The translations under genes were made by a program, and so were the position numbers. Positions 33,900 to 46,520 of a DNA stretch of 64,000 bases are shown piece after piece. The notes below the pieces were generated by a model. It was given only the letters and a program-made list of their open reading frames with translations, had not been told where the DNA came from and made no database searches. Position 1 is the stretch's first letter, and every line of letters starts with the position of its first letter. The DNA lies in NCBI RefSeq assembly GCF_000524195.1, contig NW_020170446.1, forward strand, positions 200,798 through 264,797, given 5' to 3'. This DNA comes from Echinococcus granulosus (taxonomy: Eukaryota > Platyhelminthes > Cestoda > Cyclophyllidea > Taeniidae).

Positions 33900-35121
33900 A
33901 AATGTGTTAAGAAATGGGGTAGTAATTGACTAAACAAATATTTTTTGATCGCAAAAAACTTTTAACCCTTGTCTGACAGCCTGGAAATCGCTACCACACT
34001 CAGCCGGAGGGTGAAATAAATTTCGGGGTCCCAGAATTAGTTTAGAGGAGTAAACGAATACCTCTTCCTCCCTTTAACCATTCCTTAACACCCCCCCGTT
34101 TGCCCCCTTCCTCCCCCCGAAAATCGCATTCCATGTGAGTCTGGGCAGAGGAGGTACCGAGATGATGACCAAAGCCTAGTGATCAGTCTTGAAGGAAAAT
34201 AATTTGCTTTGTGCTCTTACACCAACATCAAATTTCATCCGTCCTTGGTGAATAGCTTCAACTCTTCCATACCCATGCACTTTTCAAACGGGTCCTTTAT
34301 GCTTTTTCCTTTTTTCTCCTTTCATTTACGAGGCATACAAAATATTCGGTAGCTAGCAATGATCCGTCACTTGGATTTCCAAATTCACCTTGAATATTTT
34401 GCAATGGGAAAGAGTTTTTAGTTTACAAATTCACATTTTTCTCTTGGAAATCACTACCACAGTGCATTTAAACAAAGCTTTTCTCATATTTCAATGTATG
34501 AAGGGAATAGGTGTGGAAAGGATTGCTTAATTCTTTTTTTTAGAAAAATTAAAGCATAAAGGAAAAATTTGTGCACGTTTTTTGTCAGTCGTGGCTTAAT
34601 AGATCCTCCCTTTTCCGTCTTTCCCCACATCCCTATCGAAATCACATCTGTTTATGGGTGAACAAATTAGAATGTAGGAAAAAATTGCAAATCTTTTCTT
34701 TTGTTTGCCTTTAAAACTTTCATCCTCTTAATTTATCGCAAATTTGTAGACTTAAAGTGAAATGCAGCATTTTAATTGGTAAATTGTGTAGGAGGGATTT
34801 GTGATTGGAGCGAAAGGGGAAAAAAGGGGTATACCTTGGTGCGAGAATCCCTTATTTATCACAGAAATCTAAATGACCTTCTGTTCAGAAAAGGTCCTCT
34901 TAATCGAAAGGTTCCTCTCATAAAAGTTGCACTTCCAAGATGAGGCAGAGCTTGGAGGTAAAGGTTGAGGCGCGATCATGTCAAAGATATGTCATCCAAA
35001 TTGGAGGAATTAGGAATTTGCAGCTTTTTTAGCATTTTTGGGCGAAAATACTCGCTAAATAATCTTTCATCCAGAAAAAATGGGGATTAAAATTATTGCT
35101 TATTTATTTATTTTATTCCAG
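33900..35121. other. Intergenic or intronic AT-rich DNA
   Basis: Contains homopolymer runs (a C-rich stretch at about 34090-34120) and no exon I can support. Confidence 0.35.
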
Positions 35122-37567
35122 AAATGACAACCAAAGTCAAATTTAATGGACCAATTGAGCATCTTCTCGGAGCATTCGTGATCATTCAATCACCTTTCTG
35201 TGTGTTGCACGACTACTACGGAGCTACGGAGGTCAATTGTATACCGGTTTTGTTTTCATAATTTAAGAAAATATATGTATACACACAAGTAAGCTGTGGT
35301 AGTTGGAATTTGAGCGCATTTGTAGGTAGCTTTATCCTCCTGCTTATCTAAAATCACAATCCTACTAGTTTTGTCACCGACCTGTAGACATGCGCCTCCA
35401 GATACTATCCTAAATGGTCCGCCTGGAAATTGGGTGGAGTAGGCGGCGAACCTGTTGTCCGGAACATACTTATCGTTGGTAGTAAAAGGGATAAAAAGAA
35501 TGGAAAGTTAGTAGGCTGTCGAACTAAACAGCAGAGAGCGAGAAGCCCATGTAAACAAGCACAAAGTCCACATAATTGTCCTTCTACTACTCTGTGTCCC
35601 TTCCGTTGGCGGGTTCTCGACAGTTCGCCTCGATGTCAACCAAAAAAACTTCACTAGGGAGGAACGAAAGACATCTGGTCTCAGCCTAGGCATTGCAACT
35701 ACCAGCCTACGAGGGATGATAAGTTACGTCTTCTCCATGACGTAGCCTTGTTGGACTTCATTTAGAAAAGAGTCAGTAAGTGAGGGAGATAAGTTTTATT
35801 TGCGGGGAGAATAGACGAGAGGGATAAGTAACGCAGGTCAGGCAACTCTGCTACGTAAAATATGCCCTTAAGGAATCTGCGCATTGGGGAAAGTTTGAAT
35901 CGAATTAATCATTTATAGGAGTGACCTCAGAGGGTACACATTCACCCGGCCAGGTGACCGTTTATATGCGGATTATCCATATGATGAAAAACTTTGGCAG
36001 CTTTTTTATATAATTTTTTTCACCTCAGACCACAAGTAATTTGCTACTGGAGGTCCGCAGAATTTATTGTGAGGGGTTTTTTACGTCCTTCACTACGTAG
36101 TTTTTAGCTGGCATTATCGTGACTTAATGCAATTCTAAATCTTTTTAGTAACAGGGAAACAGAAAAGTTTGGAAAATTTTTCAGAGCTTGTAAACTGACC
36201 ACAAGGATGGGCAATTGTTCCTATGCATGGATGGTTAAGTATCCTTTATCGTCTCCTTTACTGCTTTCTGCTTATTTTGATCCGACTCCTGAGATCCGTC
36301 TACTCGGTACAACTTGGAAGTGGATAAGGGAACTTCTTCGTCCACTTCAAAAGGTGATGAGACTTGAACTAGTATACTAATGTAAAGAAAATGCTATTCT
36401 TGCAAAAAACCAGCACAAATTTATGTCTTAAATTACCACAGAGTTAACCCATGACCTCATCATTCACAATTTCCTTACATTTCTCCCAGTGACGGTTACC
36501 AACTTTATTTGGTATTACGCCGGCACTTTTGAAAGAGGCAGTTAGAAAAATAAAACTGATTGACCAAAAATCCATTTTTGGCCTCTAGAGGCAAAAGTTC
36601 TAACAGAAGTGGAATTCGCCACGGCCCTCTGCATCGTTGCTGGTGAGGCCTACAGGGACATGAAAAGCAGTCAATGAAATGGAATTCTTCACTTTATACA
36701 TAATCAAGGGTACCCTCAACTTATTTTCCGCATTTTTGCATACCAATTTGTTTTTTTTTTTGGGGGTGGGGGTAACAAGTCACCCATCGATGGAGAATTC
36801 GTGGGGATGCGATAATTACCACTGTAAAGTGGATTTCTTTCAACGTGATGCGATTACAAACTGAAATGCTTCATGGACAATAAACGGCACCCTACCTTTT
36901 AAAAAATTCACCAATTGTCATCGAAGAGTACGTTCTTTTACCTCATTTTTTAAGAAAATAGTATAACATTTGTCCTGGAGACGCACTCTGATTGGCCCAT
37001 GTGGGCGATTTTCGTTACCTTTAACTTCGTCAGCCAAGACAAAAAAGAGCCCGTAAGTAAATCATTTTAAAAAAGTAACAAAGTAAATTCGCCACTGTTT
37101 GCCTGCAACAATGCCTGTCAATTATTTTTGCATGGATCCGAGTCATGTGCCTACTTTGGCATTGAAAAAGGCCATCGCCTCCACTATCAATACAGCAACA
37201 CTTTTCATTCAGTGGTTTCTTTAAGAGAAAAAATTGCTCAAAGACTCACTCTTTCTCTCGTTCAATCTTTCTTTCGTAAATGTTAGATGCAAGGCTGGGT
37301 GAAACATTATTTGCCCATCTCAAATTTCCTCCCGTTTGATGGTGCGGTGACTGAACAAGTCAACACGTTTTATTAGGTGATGGAACATTTCCGAATGTGC
37401 CTGTCGATAAGTCAGCAGTCGGTGTTGTTTTGGCCAAAATGTCCGAATTAGAATGCCGAGACGGTGAAAAAGTTATACTCTCTGAGGTAGGCTTCACTGC
37501 TAAGCCTTTGCTGCCTCTTAAAAAGCAGAGGCTAAAATTAAAATTGTCTGCTTTCATTTCTCAATAA
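35122..37567 (+). CDS. Candidate four-exon gene, unidentified
   Basis: Chained segments: 35122-35199 (acceptor TTATTTTATTCCAG, ATG at 35124, MTTKVKFNGPIEHLL; weak donor GTGTGT), 36294-36353 (pyrimidine-rich acceptor, donor GTGATG), 36589-36642 (acceptor TTTTTGGCCTCTAG, donor GTGAGG) and 37377-37567 (acceptor CACGTTTTATTAG). All joins are phase 1. The last exon is open for 62 codons (DGTFPNVPVDKSAVG, ECRDGEKVILSEVGF, LKKQRLKLKLSAF) and its TAA lies inside an AATAAA poly(A) signal at 37563-37568, the most persuasive feature. The product is about 126 residues, soluble-looking with a basic C-terminus. The first join is the least certain. A minus-strand frame overlaps the last exon, but has no acceptor of similar quality. 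Confidence 0.38.
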
Positions 37568-37568
37568 A

Positions 37569-39246
37569 ATGCAATTCTATGTTTTATAATTATAAGAAAA
37601 TACAATACTGGCAAGACAAACGTGGCATCTTTTGGAAGGTATCCAACAGTAAAGCTGATTAAGCGCCTAAAGAGGAAATTGGGAGTTGGATGTGTCCATC
37701 CAACTGATTTTAAGCGTGTGCTAGAAGAAATAAGATTCACTTCAAATACAAAGGAGGAAGCGGTAGTAAAGGGAAAATTTTTTCTGCCCCAATGAGATCA
37801 ATTACTAATGTCTGCTTGTGCTTGCAAACACCGATATGACCAAGAAAGGTGAGTTTTTACGATCTTACCAAAGAAAAAAGTACTTGTACGGGGAAAAGAG
37901 GCAAAAGACTTAGGTTATTGAGCTTTGAGAGACAACGAACTCCTTGAACCGAGATACCAGACGCTGGACGGCATAGTAACCGCAACTTCTCCCGCAAATA
38001 ATTAGGGCCGAGATAGTATCATTCAAGTCAGACGAAGACTTCGGGTTTTTCATGCTTATTATAAGAAATTCCTTCTTTTTTTCGCCTTATTAATTTTATG
38101 TTGCGAAACGACAATCGCTGGAGTGTTTGTGTATGGAAGAGCATTCGTTAATGAACGAAGATTCGTACAAAAGAAGGCATGAAACCTTGGGATATCTAGC
38201 GGGGTTGTAGACTTAGTTTACAGTACAGTACGGCGGTGGAGCTCTCAGTCGCCCAGAAATATGGCAAAGGAATGAATGTTTAATTATTTTTAAAGACCCT
38301 CGCATGAACGACCTTATACGCAGAGGTTTCCAGCAAACAACCAGGTAGCTATTCCTCTAACATTCCCCTACGCTTGCCACATGGCATTGTTGTGACAATT
38401 ATGAATACAACGTTTGGAATTCTAGAAAGCTTGCATACACTAACTTCTAAGACATGGATAAGGTTCTAGGACATTATAGCCGTAATTACAAATCTTTCCA
38501 TGTCAAATCTACTTCTTACATGTTAATTTGAATCTCATTTAAGTTTTTTAAACTGAAGTATGTCTCACCCTTCAAAAACCACTATTAGAATTGCACAATC
38601 TTCGTGTCAAACAAGTGTACCAACAATTCACAATAGCAATATGCATGTAAGGCTCCCCAATGAACATTGATTAACTGCTGAAATACCTCTTACTTTTCTT
38701 GTCCATAAAGGGAAAAAGTTTAATTGAAATCAGAAAAATTGTTGTATCAGGGTCTAGCTTACCTCTCCCCTTAACTCACAACTACCTTGATTTGAACGTG
38801 TCAAAATGAACAATGGATGCAAGTAATGAGCGAGAGGAGGTAAAGATGAAAACAGCAGATAAAGGCACACTTAATGGTTGACTGCGATTTTGTAGACCAC
38901 ATTATCCCAGCATCAAAGTCGACTTTCAAAAGTAATTATATTGACAAATGAGGTTAATTATTTAGGCTTCGACTTGTTTTAAACAAAACTTTGATAAAAT
39001 TAAGTCAGGAATAAATGTCATCGTTGCCATTTGGTTTGGTTGTATTTAAAAAATTAGTGGCTCCACCGTGATTCCATATTTCACTTTCTGTTGCGGGTAG
39101 AGTTAAATTTGGTTCCCAATAAATCCCGTCAAATAGTTTCTTTCTCATTAGTTGTCTTTTCAGCTAGTAAATGAAATACTTTACCTCTGCATTATTTGTT
39201 ATTTAACAAGGTGGCAACGCGTTTCTACTTCATAAATTTGGACGAA
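37569..39246. other. Intergenic DNA, no supported gene
   Basis: A plus-strand start-like segment (ATGACCAAGAAAG before GTGAGT, at about 37838) and a minus-strand donor (GTAAGC, at about 38760) have no partner exons that I can find. Confidence 0.3.
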
Positions 39247-39419
39247 TCAATATGTGGCTGGTTGGCGGTGGTGGTCGTGTTGCATTTGCAGAATGTCCTG
39301 CCTGTTCCCATTAGCAGGTGCTTCCCTTATACAACTTGCCAGTTTTCCTTTCCACTTCATCACTTTGCTGGTGTGACGACTTACCTCCAAAAGATTTTTT
39401 ACCCCATGGGACCCTTTAC
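39247..39419 (-). CDS. Candidate terminal exon, unidentified
   Basis: On the minus strand an acceptor (TTTCATCGAATCAACAG) opens 56 codons to TGA at 39247-39249. The peptide is basic and polar (KGSHGVKNLLEVSRH, VMKWKGKLASCIREA, ending HDHHRQPATY). A strong internal donor (GAG|GTAAGT) 35 bases into the exon offers an alternative structure. It enters in phase 1. Candidate upstream exons are at 42469-42993 on the same strand. Function unknown. Confidence 0.3.
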
Positions 39420-41775
39420 CTGTTGATTCGATGAAATAATAAAAGTATACCACACATTAAAAACTTCGTGCTATGGTAACAAGGACCCTACGCCTTTTAA
39501 CCATCCATCTGGGCATTTTTTGTCCTCAACCCGAACTCCTTTTGATGGCTCACCAAATTAGCCCGCTGTGGTGTTTCCTCTCCAAACCACCATGTCAATG
39601 ATACAAGAATTTGCTTAAAGGTAACGCCAAATTTCGCAACACATTGTACCAATCTTAAATCTACTTTGGTTGTTGAATATTTGCATAAAATTTAAACATT
39701 TGTATGGAGCACGAATGGCCAGTTTGATTGGTGCCCATGCATATTTACTTGTGTTCGCAAAACATATTTTTTAACAAGTCTTTAAACTGCAAATTTTCTG
39801 GCGAGAAAATTATATCAGTGTATTAAAAGGGTAAAAAATTTGAGGTACTACTTATGCCATATTTGGGCATATTTGAGGTGCAAAATAGGCGTCACCATTG
39901 CTTTATTTGAAAAGGAAAAATCTGTCTTGTCTTACGAAAAGTGGTCTTCAGTAATTCTACTTTTTATAAAACCTTTAAAATGTAAGCTTTGAAATGTAGA
40001 AGCAAGGATAAGGAATAATCTTTTCTGCGTGATTTTGTGTCCTTAACCATGGCTTTTTTGAGACCTACAACCTCGCGATTGAAGGAAGTTGATATTATGG
40101 AACGAAGCAACTACGTCCGATTGTTTAGATAGCTCGCTTTACTGACTCTTGTAAAACAAATATGATTTCCATATACATACATTTTTAAGGGTAAGTGGGT
40201 CAAGTACACCAGTGCATTATATGCTCCCTTTTGATTTCCTCTCCTTTCCATCACATCTTCACATCTCGGCTGTAAAGATACAGAAGTTTGTTGTCGCCTG
40301 TTAGTATACTACTTAAATAAGGTGCACCAACACAATGCATCTGGTGTTGGAAGACATAAAAGTGCGTAGGTCAGAATTATTCTCTCTCTTTGCTAAAAAT
40401 TTAAGAATTATGGGCTTCACGCTTACGTCTTGGAACCCAAGCGGCTAATCAAAAAGGGTTTGAGCCACATACATTAATAAATAGAAGCCGTCAAATAGAA
40501 CACGATATAAAAATGTACCATGCATATTAACTTATACACCAGTAACCCTACTGACTGAGTTGTGATACAAGATGCCTTTTGTCCTTTTATACCATGACTT
40601 TCGTTAAGCAAAAGTGCTTGTCAGGATTACCCTTAAATCACCGACACAACCCCAAACCCACACCTCTAAGGAACGCTCTGCAAAAAAGTACGACTGCTGA
40701 TTCACTAAACGTCAAGCATCAATTCCAGCTAAGATCTTTCTACTCGATACAACTTAAAAAATCGGAAGTCATATTTGCCGAGCATCGGCCAAGTCGAATT
40801 ACCTCCCTATAAAGCAGAGCTGACACTTGTGAAATGAATGAAATTTAATTTAAACCTTTTTAACAGAATGAGAGAACGTTTTCTTTTCTAAGTAGCGAGT
40901 CAGCAGAATCTATAAATCCACTGTAAAGAGCCACCTTAGCAATTCATTATAGAGTTGTAAACACCCGCGCATAAACAGTAATTTATTATAGACTGATGGC
41001 ACATGCTACTTATGTGAGATATGAGTAGGCCTACTGACTACTGAAGGATAATGTTAAAATGAGTTGGAATAAATGCGAAGTAGGCAATTTGGCCGCTTTT
41101 ATAGAGTTCAACTTAACTGGACTTGTGAAACGCCTTCCATATTTTTCCACAGGTGGGTGGTTTTTACATGCCAACGATTATTTGTGTAAGCACAGATACT
41201 ATAGAGATTCGTGAATGACTTTGAAACTTGATCGGTGGATATCTGCACTCTAAGGCGTAACCACGTAATTTTTAGGCAGTCAAAGGGTAAGGGCTCAGTA
41301 AAACCGCTAACTATAAAACATTCCAAGCCTTTCGAGGAAAGGAACCTGTAGAAAAGCCTAGAACTCGGAAACGGACACGATGAACGAAAAAGTTTCCCCC
41401 TTCGGAAAGGTGGGGGAAATGATTAAGACTAGACAAGCCTTTTCCCCAAAAGTTAGATGATTAAAGTTTATAGTTGACACCCCTAAATTTTGTACACTTT
41501 CTAGATTAACTTTTGTAAATCAGTTTACCTGGATCGAAATGAGCCTAGATTGTTCCGCCGGATCCTATTGGCTGGAAATTTGGTTCCAAAACTTCTGGCA
41601 TCTGCCAAAAATAAACACACAAATTTGCATAATTAATGAGGCAGGAAGTGGGCGGGGAATTCGTTTACTACTCCATAAGAATGGGTTATTCGTGTCGTGT
41701 TCTGTGGGATACACAAACGCATTTGTGGAAAAAAAGCAATAATGTAGTGTCAAAAATAATGTCCACTTCCTTTAG

Positions 41776-42204
41776 AACAACGCCTCGACCATCTACTGTT
41801 GGTAGTACCACGAGTACATTACAGCCATTTGGGTGGGTGGAATGGCTAAAGCTTCACCTGTTCGGTGTCAGGAGGAAGCACCCCAAAGGTCCAAGTCTCA
41901 GCGCCGATGGCTGGGTAAGCAAATTTTTTTCTCATCCATACTGACAAATTGTTCTCTCCTTAAATTTTCCTTTTTGTTTTTAAATCAAATTTTGGAAATA
42001 AGGAGATAAATGTAGTGGTAGAAGACGAGGCGGGACGTGAACAAAACTTGTTGGATTTTCCCAGTTCCACTAATTGATATATATTGAGTGTTCTAAAAAA
42101 CCCCTTTAAAAGAGTCATAAATGTCAGTGTTTAAGCTCAACTGATTTTGTCACCCGCAGAGAATGTGGGCAGTCATTCGGGTTCTCCTTATCAATCTGCA
42201 CTAG
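41776..42204 (+). CDS. Candidate last two exons, unidentified
   Basis: Exon 41776-41914 (acceptor CCACTTCCTTTAG, donor GTAAGC) is open for 46 codons and joins in phase 0 to 42160-42204 (acceptor TTTTGTCACCCGCAG), which ends in TAG. The peptide runs TTPRPSTVGSTTST, then WVEWLKLHLFGVRRKH, and finishes WRMWAVIRVLLINLH. The incoming phase is 2 and no upstream exon was identified. Tryptophan-rich hydrophobic blocks could be membrane-associated. Confidence 0.33.
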
Positions 42205-42468
42205 GTCCTCAGTAGCTATTCAAAGTCATGCTTCAACTCCCTTTCGTAACCATGCAATTTAGGCAGCTAATCTAAAATCCTATTGGAGAATTTAAACTTC
42301 TTTTTACGGCTCATAAATCCTACAGGTAATGACCCCAACATAGAAGGTGAAGCTGGAGAAATGCGGCTTAAGTAATACAAATACGGATGAATATTTATGG
42401 CATCTTAGGCGTCCTGCAAGGCTTTGATGAGGCTGCCCGAGGCTAAATGGCGGCTGAGGTCGGGTTAC

Positions 42469-42993
42469 CCGAACCTGTCCCAATTGGCGCATTGGACCTA
42501 ATTAAAGGTGAACTGAAAAATAAGTGGGCGAATAGGGAATTGGCACCTATTTCACTTTTACTAAAATCAAACTAACAGATGGAGGCAACCCAGTCGAAGT
42601 GTGATGGACAATTCGTCCTCTAACTCAGGAGAGAGGAAGCAGTTCCCACTCCTCAGGAAGCAATCTAAGTGTCTATTTTGAATTTACATCTCTGCGAGTG
42701 TCTAAACCCACAGGCCAGACCTAAATGTGGTAGCTTAATTAAACAGAGGAGAGGAACAATAATGCCCTTCCGTTATCCTGCATCTTCAATTTCAAACATG
42801 TGCCGTTAATTAAAACAAATCTGCAGGATAATTGTCCAATCAGGTACAAGAACAAATCGTGTGTGTGTGTGTGTTGTGCGCACTTGAAGCTACCTTGTCG
42901 GTTATTTCCGCACTTCTCATTTCACCTTGAAAATAAATAGATGTCCATAATAGCCGTCCGATCCATCTCGGAGGGTGTGACGGGCCATACCAC
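42469..42993 (-). CDS. Two candidate internal exons, unidentified
   Basis: On the minus strand, 42926-42993 (acceptor TGCTTTTCTCACAG, 22 codons GMARHTLRDGSDGYYGHLFI then FK, donor GTGAAA) joins in phase 0 to 42469-42497 (acceptor TTCACCTTTAATTAG, VQCANWDRF, donor GTAACC). Composition is good and both acceptors are pyrimidine-rich. They may belong with the minus-strand terminal exon at 39247-39419, but the connecting exon was not found. Confidence 0.3.
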
Positions 42994-44232
42994 CTGTGAG
43001 AAAAGCACTTCAATCTGTCAATCCACAGCAGTCCTGGAAGGCTGTCAGTGCAAGCAGGATGCATTGGCGCCACAACGGTAAACGAACCTCAGTCAGTTAG
43101 GCGCTTGATTAAAACAAATATCGCAGCAACACAAAACTCGCTTCTAGTTACCCTTCCGTTCCGGCCATCAGAACAATGCTTAGGAATATTACTTTCTATT
43201 CCATTAATAGTAGCTCATATTCTGGATTTAATAGGGAGGTTTTTAATTATTGCGCCGTCCTTACAAGGGGTCCATTTAAACAAAGTTAAGCGAGCTGCGC
43301 GAATGATTTAGAGATTGGATAAGCATGGACAAATCCCTAATGATTAGGTCATTGGTCCCAAAAACATATCGAGAAAGGAAAGTGTGTCCGCCGCCTAGTC
43401 TGTTTTTAGGCAACAAAATAGTGCTCATTTCCTGGAGAAGCGGTTTAAATTCAATTGCGTAGCATTGGCCTCCAAAAGTCCACCTTTCTGTTAGGAGTAG
43501 TCACCGCTTCAGCCATCCACATAAGGCACCTCCCTTGCCTCATTTTTATTTGTAATATCCTATTTTTCAGTCAAAATCAGCCTCTCTTACCACCTCCTGC
43601 TTCGTAGTTGCCGCCACCCATCTGTGCAGTCGCAAGTTGCATGTGTTGGCAAAATCGCCTTGATGAAGGTTGATCTACAGCCCACTACGCAACCAATTTA
43701 ATCCTTTTAGAATGCAGGTTGAAAAATCGCGTCTCGAAATTTGTGCATGATTATTAACTCGCCTCGGAGGGAAAAAAAGAATCAGAATTTAGCGAATCTA
43801 AGGCCCAAGTGAACAGTTGCTTCCAGCAGACTGAATTCGTGAATGATTTGCATTGGATGATGTGGAATGTAGCGCCTGATGAAGCGCTTTTTGATATTGT
43901 GATAAAGGAGATGCTTTTGATTCGGCTTCAACATTTCGGCATGTGATCTAACGAAGATGGAGAAGGCTAATCCCCTTATGGCTTTTTGAGGTACTGGAGA
44001 GACAAATCCGGTAGCTCGAAATTCGTTTTCCTCCTAGTACTATCCAAGGACTGCGAAAAATTCTTGTCCCCTACTTTGCGTCGGCGATGATTTAAGTTCT
44101 TTGAGTCACTTTCTAATCTAAGTTAGTTTAATTTTACTTAATAATTTTGACACTTTAAGTGACTACTAGCACAGAAATTGCTTTGAAATAATTTTGTACC
44201 TCTTAAACAAGATAGAGCGACTCAATATAGCA

Positions 44233-44301
44233 TCCCGCCGAGTCACCCCTAAAGGGTGTCCGGGTGGCCTTGAGGCCGAGATTGTACAAGAATTGGCGGG
44301 A
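44233..44301. other. tRNA-sized inverted-repeat structure (cloverleaf-like)
   Basis: TCCCGCC at 44233-44239 pairs perfectly with GGCGGGA at 44295-44301, closing a 69-nt segment. Inside are CACCC/GGGTG (44244-44248 with 44254-44258) and GGCCT/AGGCC (44266-44270 with 44273-44277), then a self-complementary TTGTACAA. Length and 7-bp closing stem match a tRNA, but neither strand has a proper A box, a GGTTCGA B box or 7-base loops, so it is not an ordinary tRNA. It could be a decayed tRNA-derived repeat or another structured RNA. Confidence 0.35.
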
Positions 44302-45490
44302 ATTAAAGAGTCTGCGCAATTAAAAGAAAACATTTAAATAAACGGCAATTCATGAAAATGCACCCAATTGGGTGGATATCTCAAACCCTAATTAGTAAAA
44401 GATCTGGGAAAAATCTATTTAACAATAAATACGCTTATTTTAGGGCCGCCTTTCTCAACAGCTTGTCAATCAGTCAGTGAGCCAACTAGCCAAAATGCAA
44501 GACCTGTTGTGATGGACTATGTGGGAGAAGTAAGGAACAAGAAATAGGCAGTCTTTGAAGGCCATTATTTTCCTTATCTGTTAATGCATGTGGGTGGTAC
44601 CCATTTGCTTGGCATCTCAACTTCCCCGAATTGTCAAGTTGATGCAGTTCGAGATGAAGTGAGCCTTAATAGAAGTCTGCAACTAATTAATCTCAACCCC
44701 ATGGAGAAATAAATGCTCTTTTAGAATTATTCATCTGGAGATTCACTGTGTTTAACTGCTGGACCTTCAATTGGGGAAACACCTTGTCAGGAAGCATCTG
44801 CAGCTTCAGGACTGAAAGCCAAGCTCTGCTCAAGAGGCAGAAAGTGCTCGAAATGTATACAGCAGGTCAATTCAGCGCCCACTTTAATGCTGTGGAGATG
44901 GGGTGAAAAGAAGAGGAGAGTTTTAGAGGGGAGAAAGGTGGCATGTATCCTTTTGTCTGCTTCACCCATCCGTCTGTCTGCCCACTTGTCTGTCTGTCTA
45001 CCACTATGTGCCCATTGAATCTATCCTTTACAAGTTATGCAAGGAAACAAAGGCGCCTACTTCACAAATGCCTAGAAGTTACAAAGGGCTCATTGTAACA
45101 AGATAGCCGAAATGGCAAAAACATTTTGGTCGTGTGATAGTTCACATAAATTTATTCATTTTAGGCTGTTTTGGTGCCACCCAGCAAAAAGATACTTATT
45201 TCAACAAAATATTTCTCTTACACAAGCGCTTTGGTCGGTACAGCTCATTATTTCACCATCGTAGTATCAGACCGTTTTTATTCGTGTCATTTCAGTCAAC
45301 AGCCTATCAGGTTTTCCAGACATTTCTCAACAACCATGTGTTCATACTTTCACGTTTTTAGAGAAGGCTTGAAAGCTATGATTAGGTGCGCTACGCAAAA
45401 CCTTTTTTACAACTGTTGTGGCGAATCAGTGAAGACATTTTAGTTTTTTTTGCTCATTCCTGATTAATGAGTAAATCAGGTGGTTCTTAG

Positions 45491-45518
45491 GAGGAAGGGA
45501 GGGAGGGAGGGAGGGAGG
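45491..45518. repeat. GGGA microsatellite
   Basis: Tandem GGGA units, five to six copies, after a GAGGAA lead-in. Confidence 0.85.
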
Positions 45519-46300
45519 TTTTGACGCCACTTCGTCTGTAAATTCGCTTCTAGAGCTTCTACTTCCCTCTCACAACTCATTTGTCCCTAAAACAAAACGA
45601 AATTGCCTCGTTCAAGACAGCAGCATTGCATGTCAAATCCATCCACTGTTGCTCCATGGCATGAGTCGATTTGCATGGACTCGTATTCTCAATCAACAAT
45701 ACTCTTGCACTATTTAAAGGCACTTTTTGTTATCTTTGTTTCTTAGGAGGGCTTTCAGCTTTCTGCTTGTGCGACAAACTGTTTTGCTAGTAGGCAAGAA
45801 AGGAGGATGATTCAAAACACAAGGAATCACTAAAGAGTCCACCAAACAAACTAGTCCGGAAATAGCTAATTTTAAGGTGGGAGAGTGTTCACTGGTGACA
45901 AGGTATGATTACATCTCGAAATAAAGAAAACTGGATGTCAGCACTGTGTTAATTTGAAGTACAATGAGTGGTTTCAAGTTCCTTAAATTTCTATCTTTTC
46001 AAGTGACCTTGAAGAAATAAAATGCATCTTAATAGGACACTAACCAATCAGAGAAGAGCAAGGGGTAGAGACTCTTTTGATTTTTGTAGCGAATTAAAAT
46101 TCATAACGGAGGAAATATTGCAACAAGAGCCTTCTCAGGAGTTGTGGCATCCCTAAAACCTGCAAATGTGGTTGCCTAGGCACCGTGAGCAGGACCAATT
46201 CCCGATACAATAAGGCCCATTAAAAGGCCACCCTCACCAGTGTCATAGAGGCTGCCCAGGCAGGGCTGACTGTTTTCCCCCATCAATCAACTAACCGAAG

Positions 46301-46520
46301 GCGTCTGACAAGCGGTGGCAAAACCTATGGCCGTGGTGATACCTTCAGAGACTCTGTCGAACCGCGTAGCGGTAGCATTGACACAAGGCAGGGGCAATCG
46401 ATTGCGCAAATGTCACTACCAGCACTTGACAAGCTGTCAAACAATGAAAGAAATTTCAGTAGTACAAGTAAAACAAAAAAGGCTGTTTTCATTCCTCTAT
46501 TTATCCTTAACCAGTCCTGA
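46301..46520 (+). CDS. Candidate (terminal) exon, unidentified serine-rich protein
   Basis: After a pyrimidine-rich acceptor (CCATCAATCAACTAACCGAAG) 72 codons stay open to TGA at 46518-46520. The peptide is clearly protein-like: RLTSGGKTYGRGDTFRDS, EPRSGSIDTRQG, SLPALDKLSNNERNF, then a hydrophobic end (AVFIPLFILNQS). It enters in phase 2. A possible donor (ACA A|GTAAAA at about 46466) would remove the hydrophobic end. A second plus frame with an ATG overlaps but has poorer composition. The 5' exons were not found. Confidence 0.42.

Noticed and set aside
37360..37557. Minus-strand Ser/Thr/Pro-rich frame
   Set aside because: It is the antisense of a plus-strand exon with a better acceptor and a poly(A) signal at its stop.
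44787..44969. Exon-like region open in three frames near 44.8 kb
   Set aside because: Two plus frames and one minus frame are open after a reasonable acceptor, and no partner exon or clear donor lets me choose.
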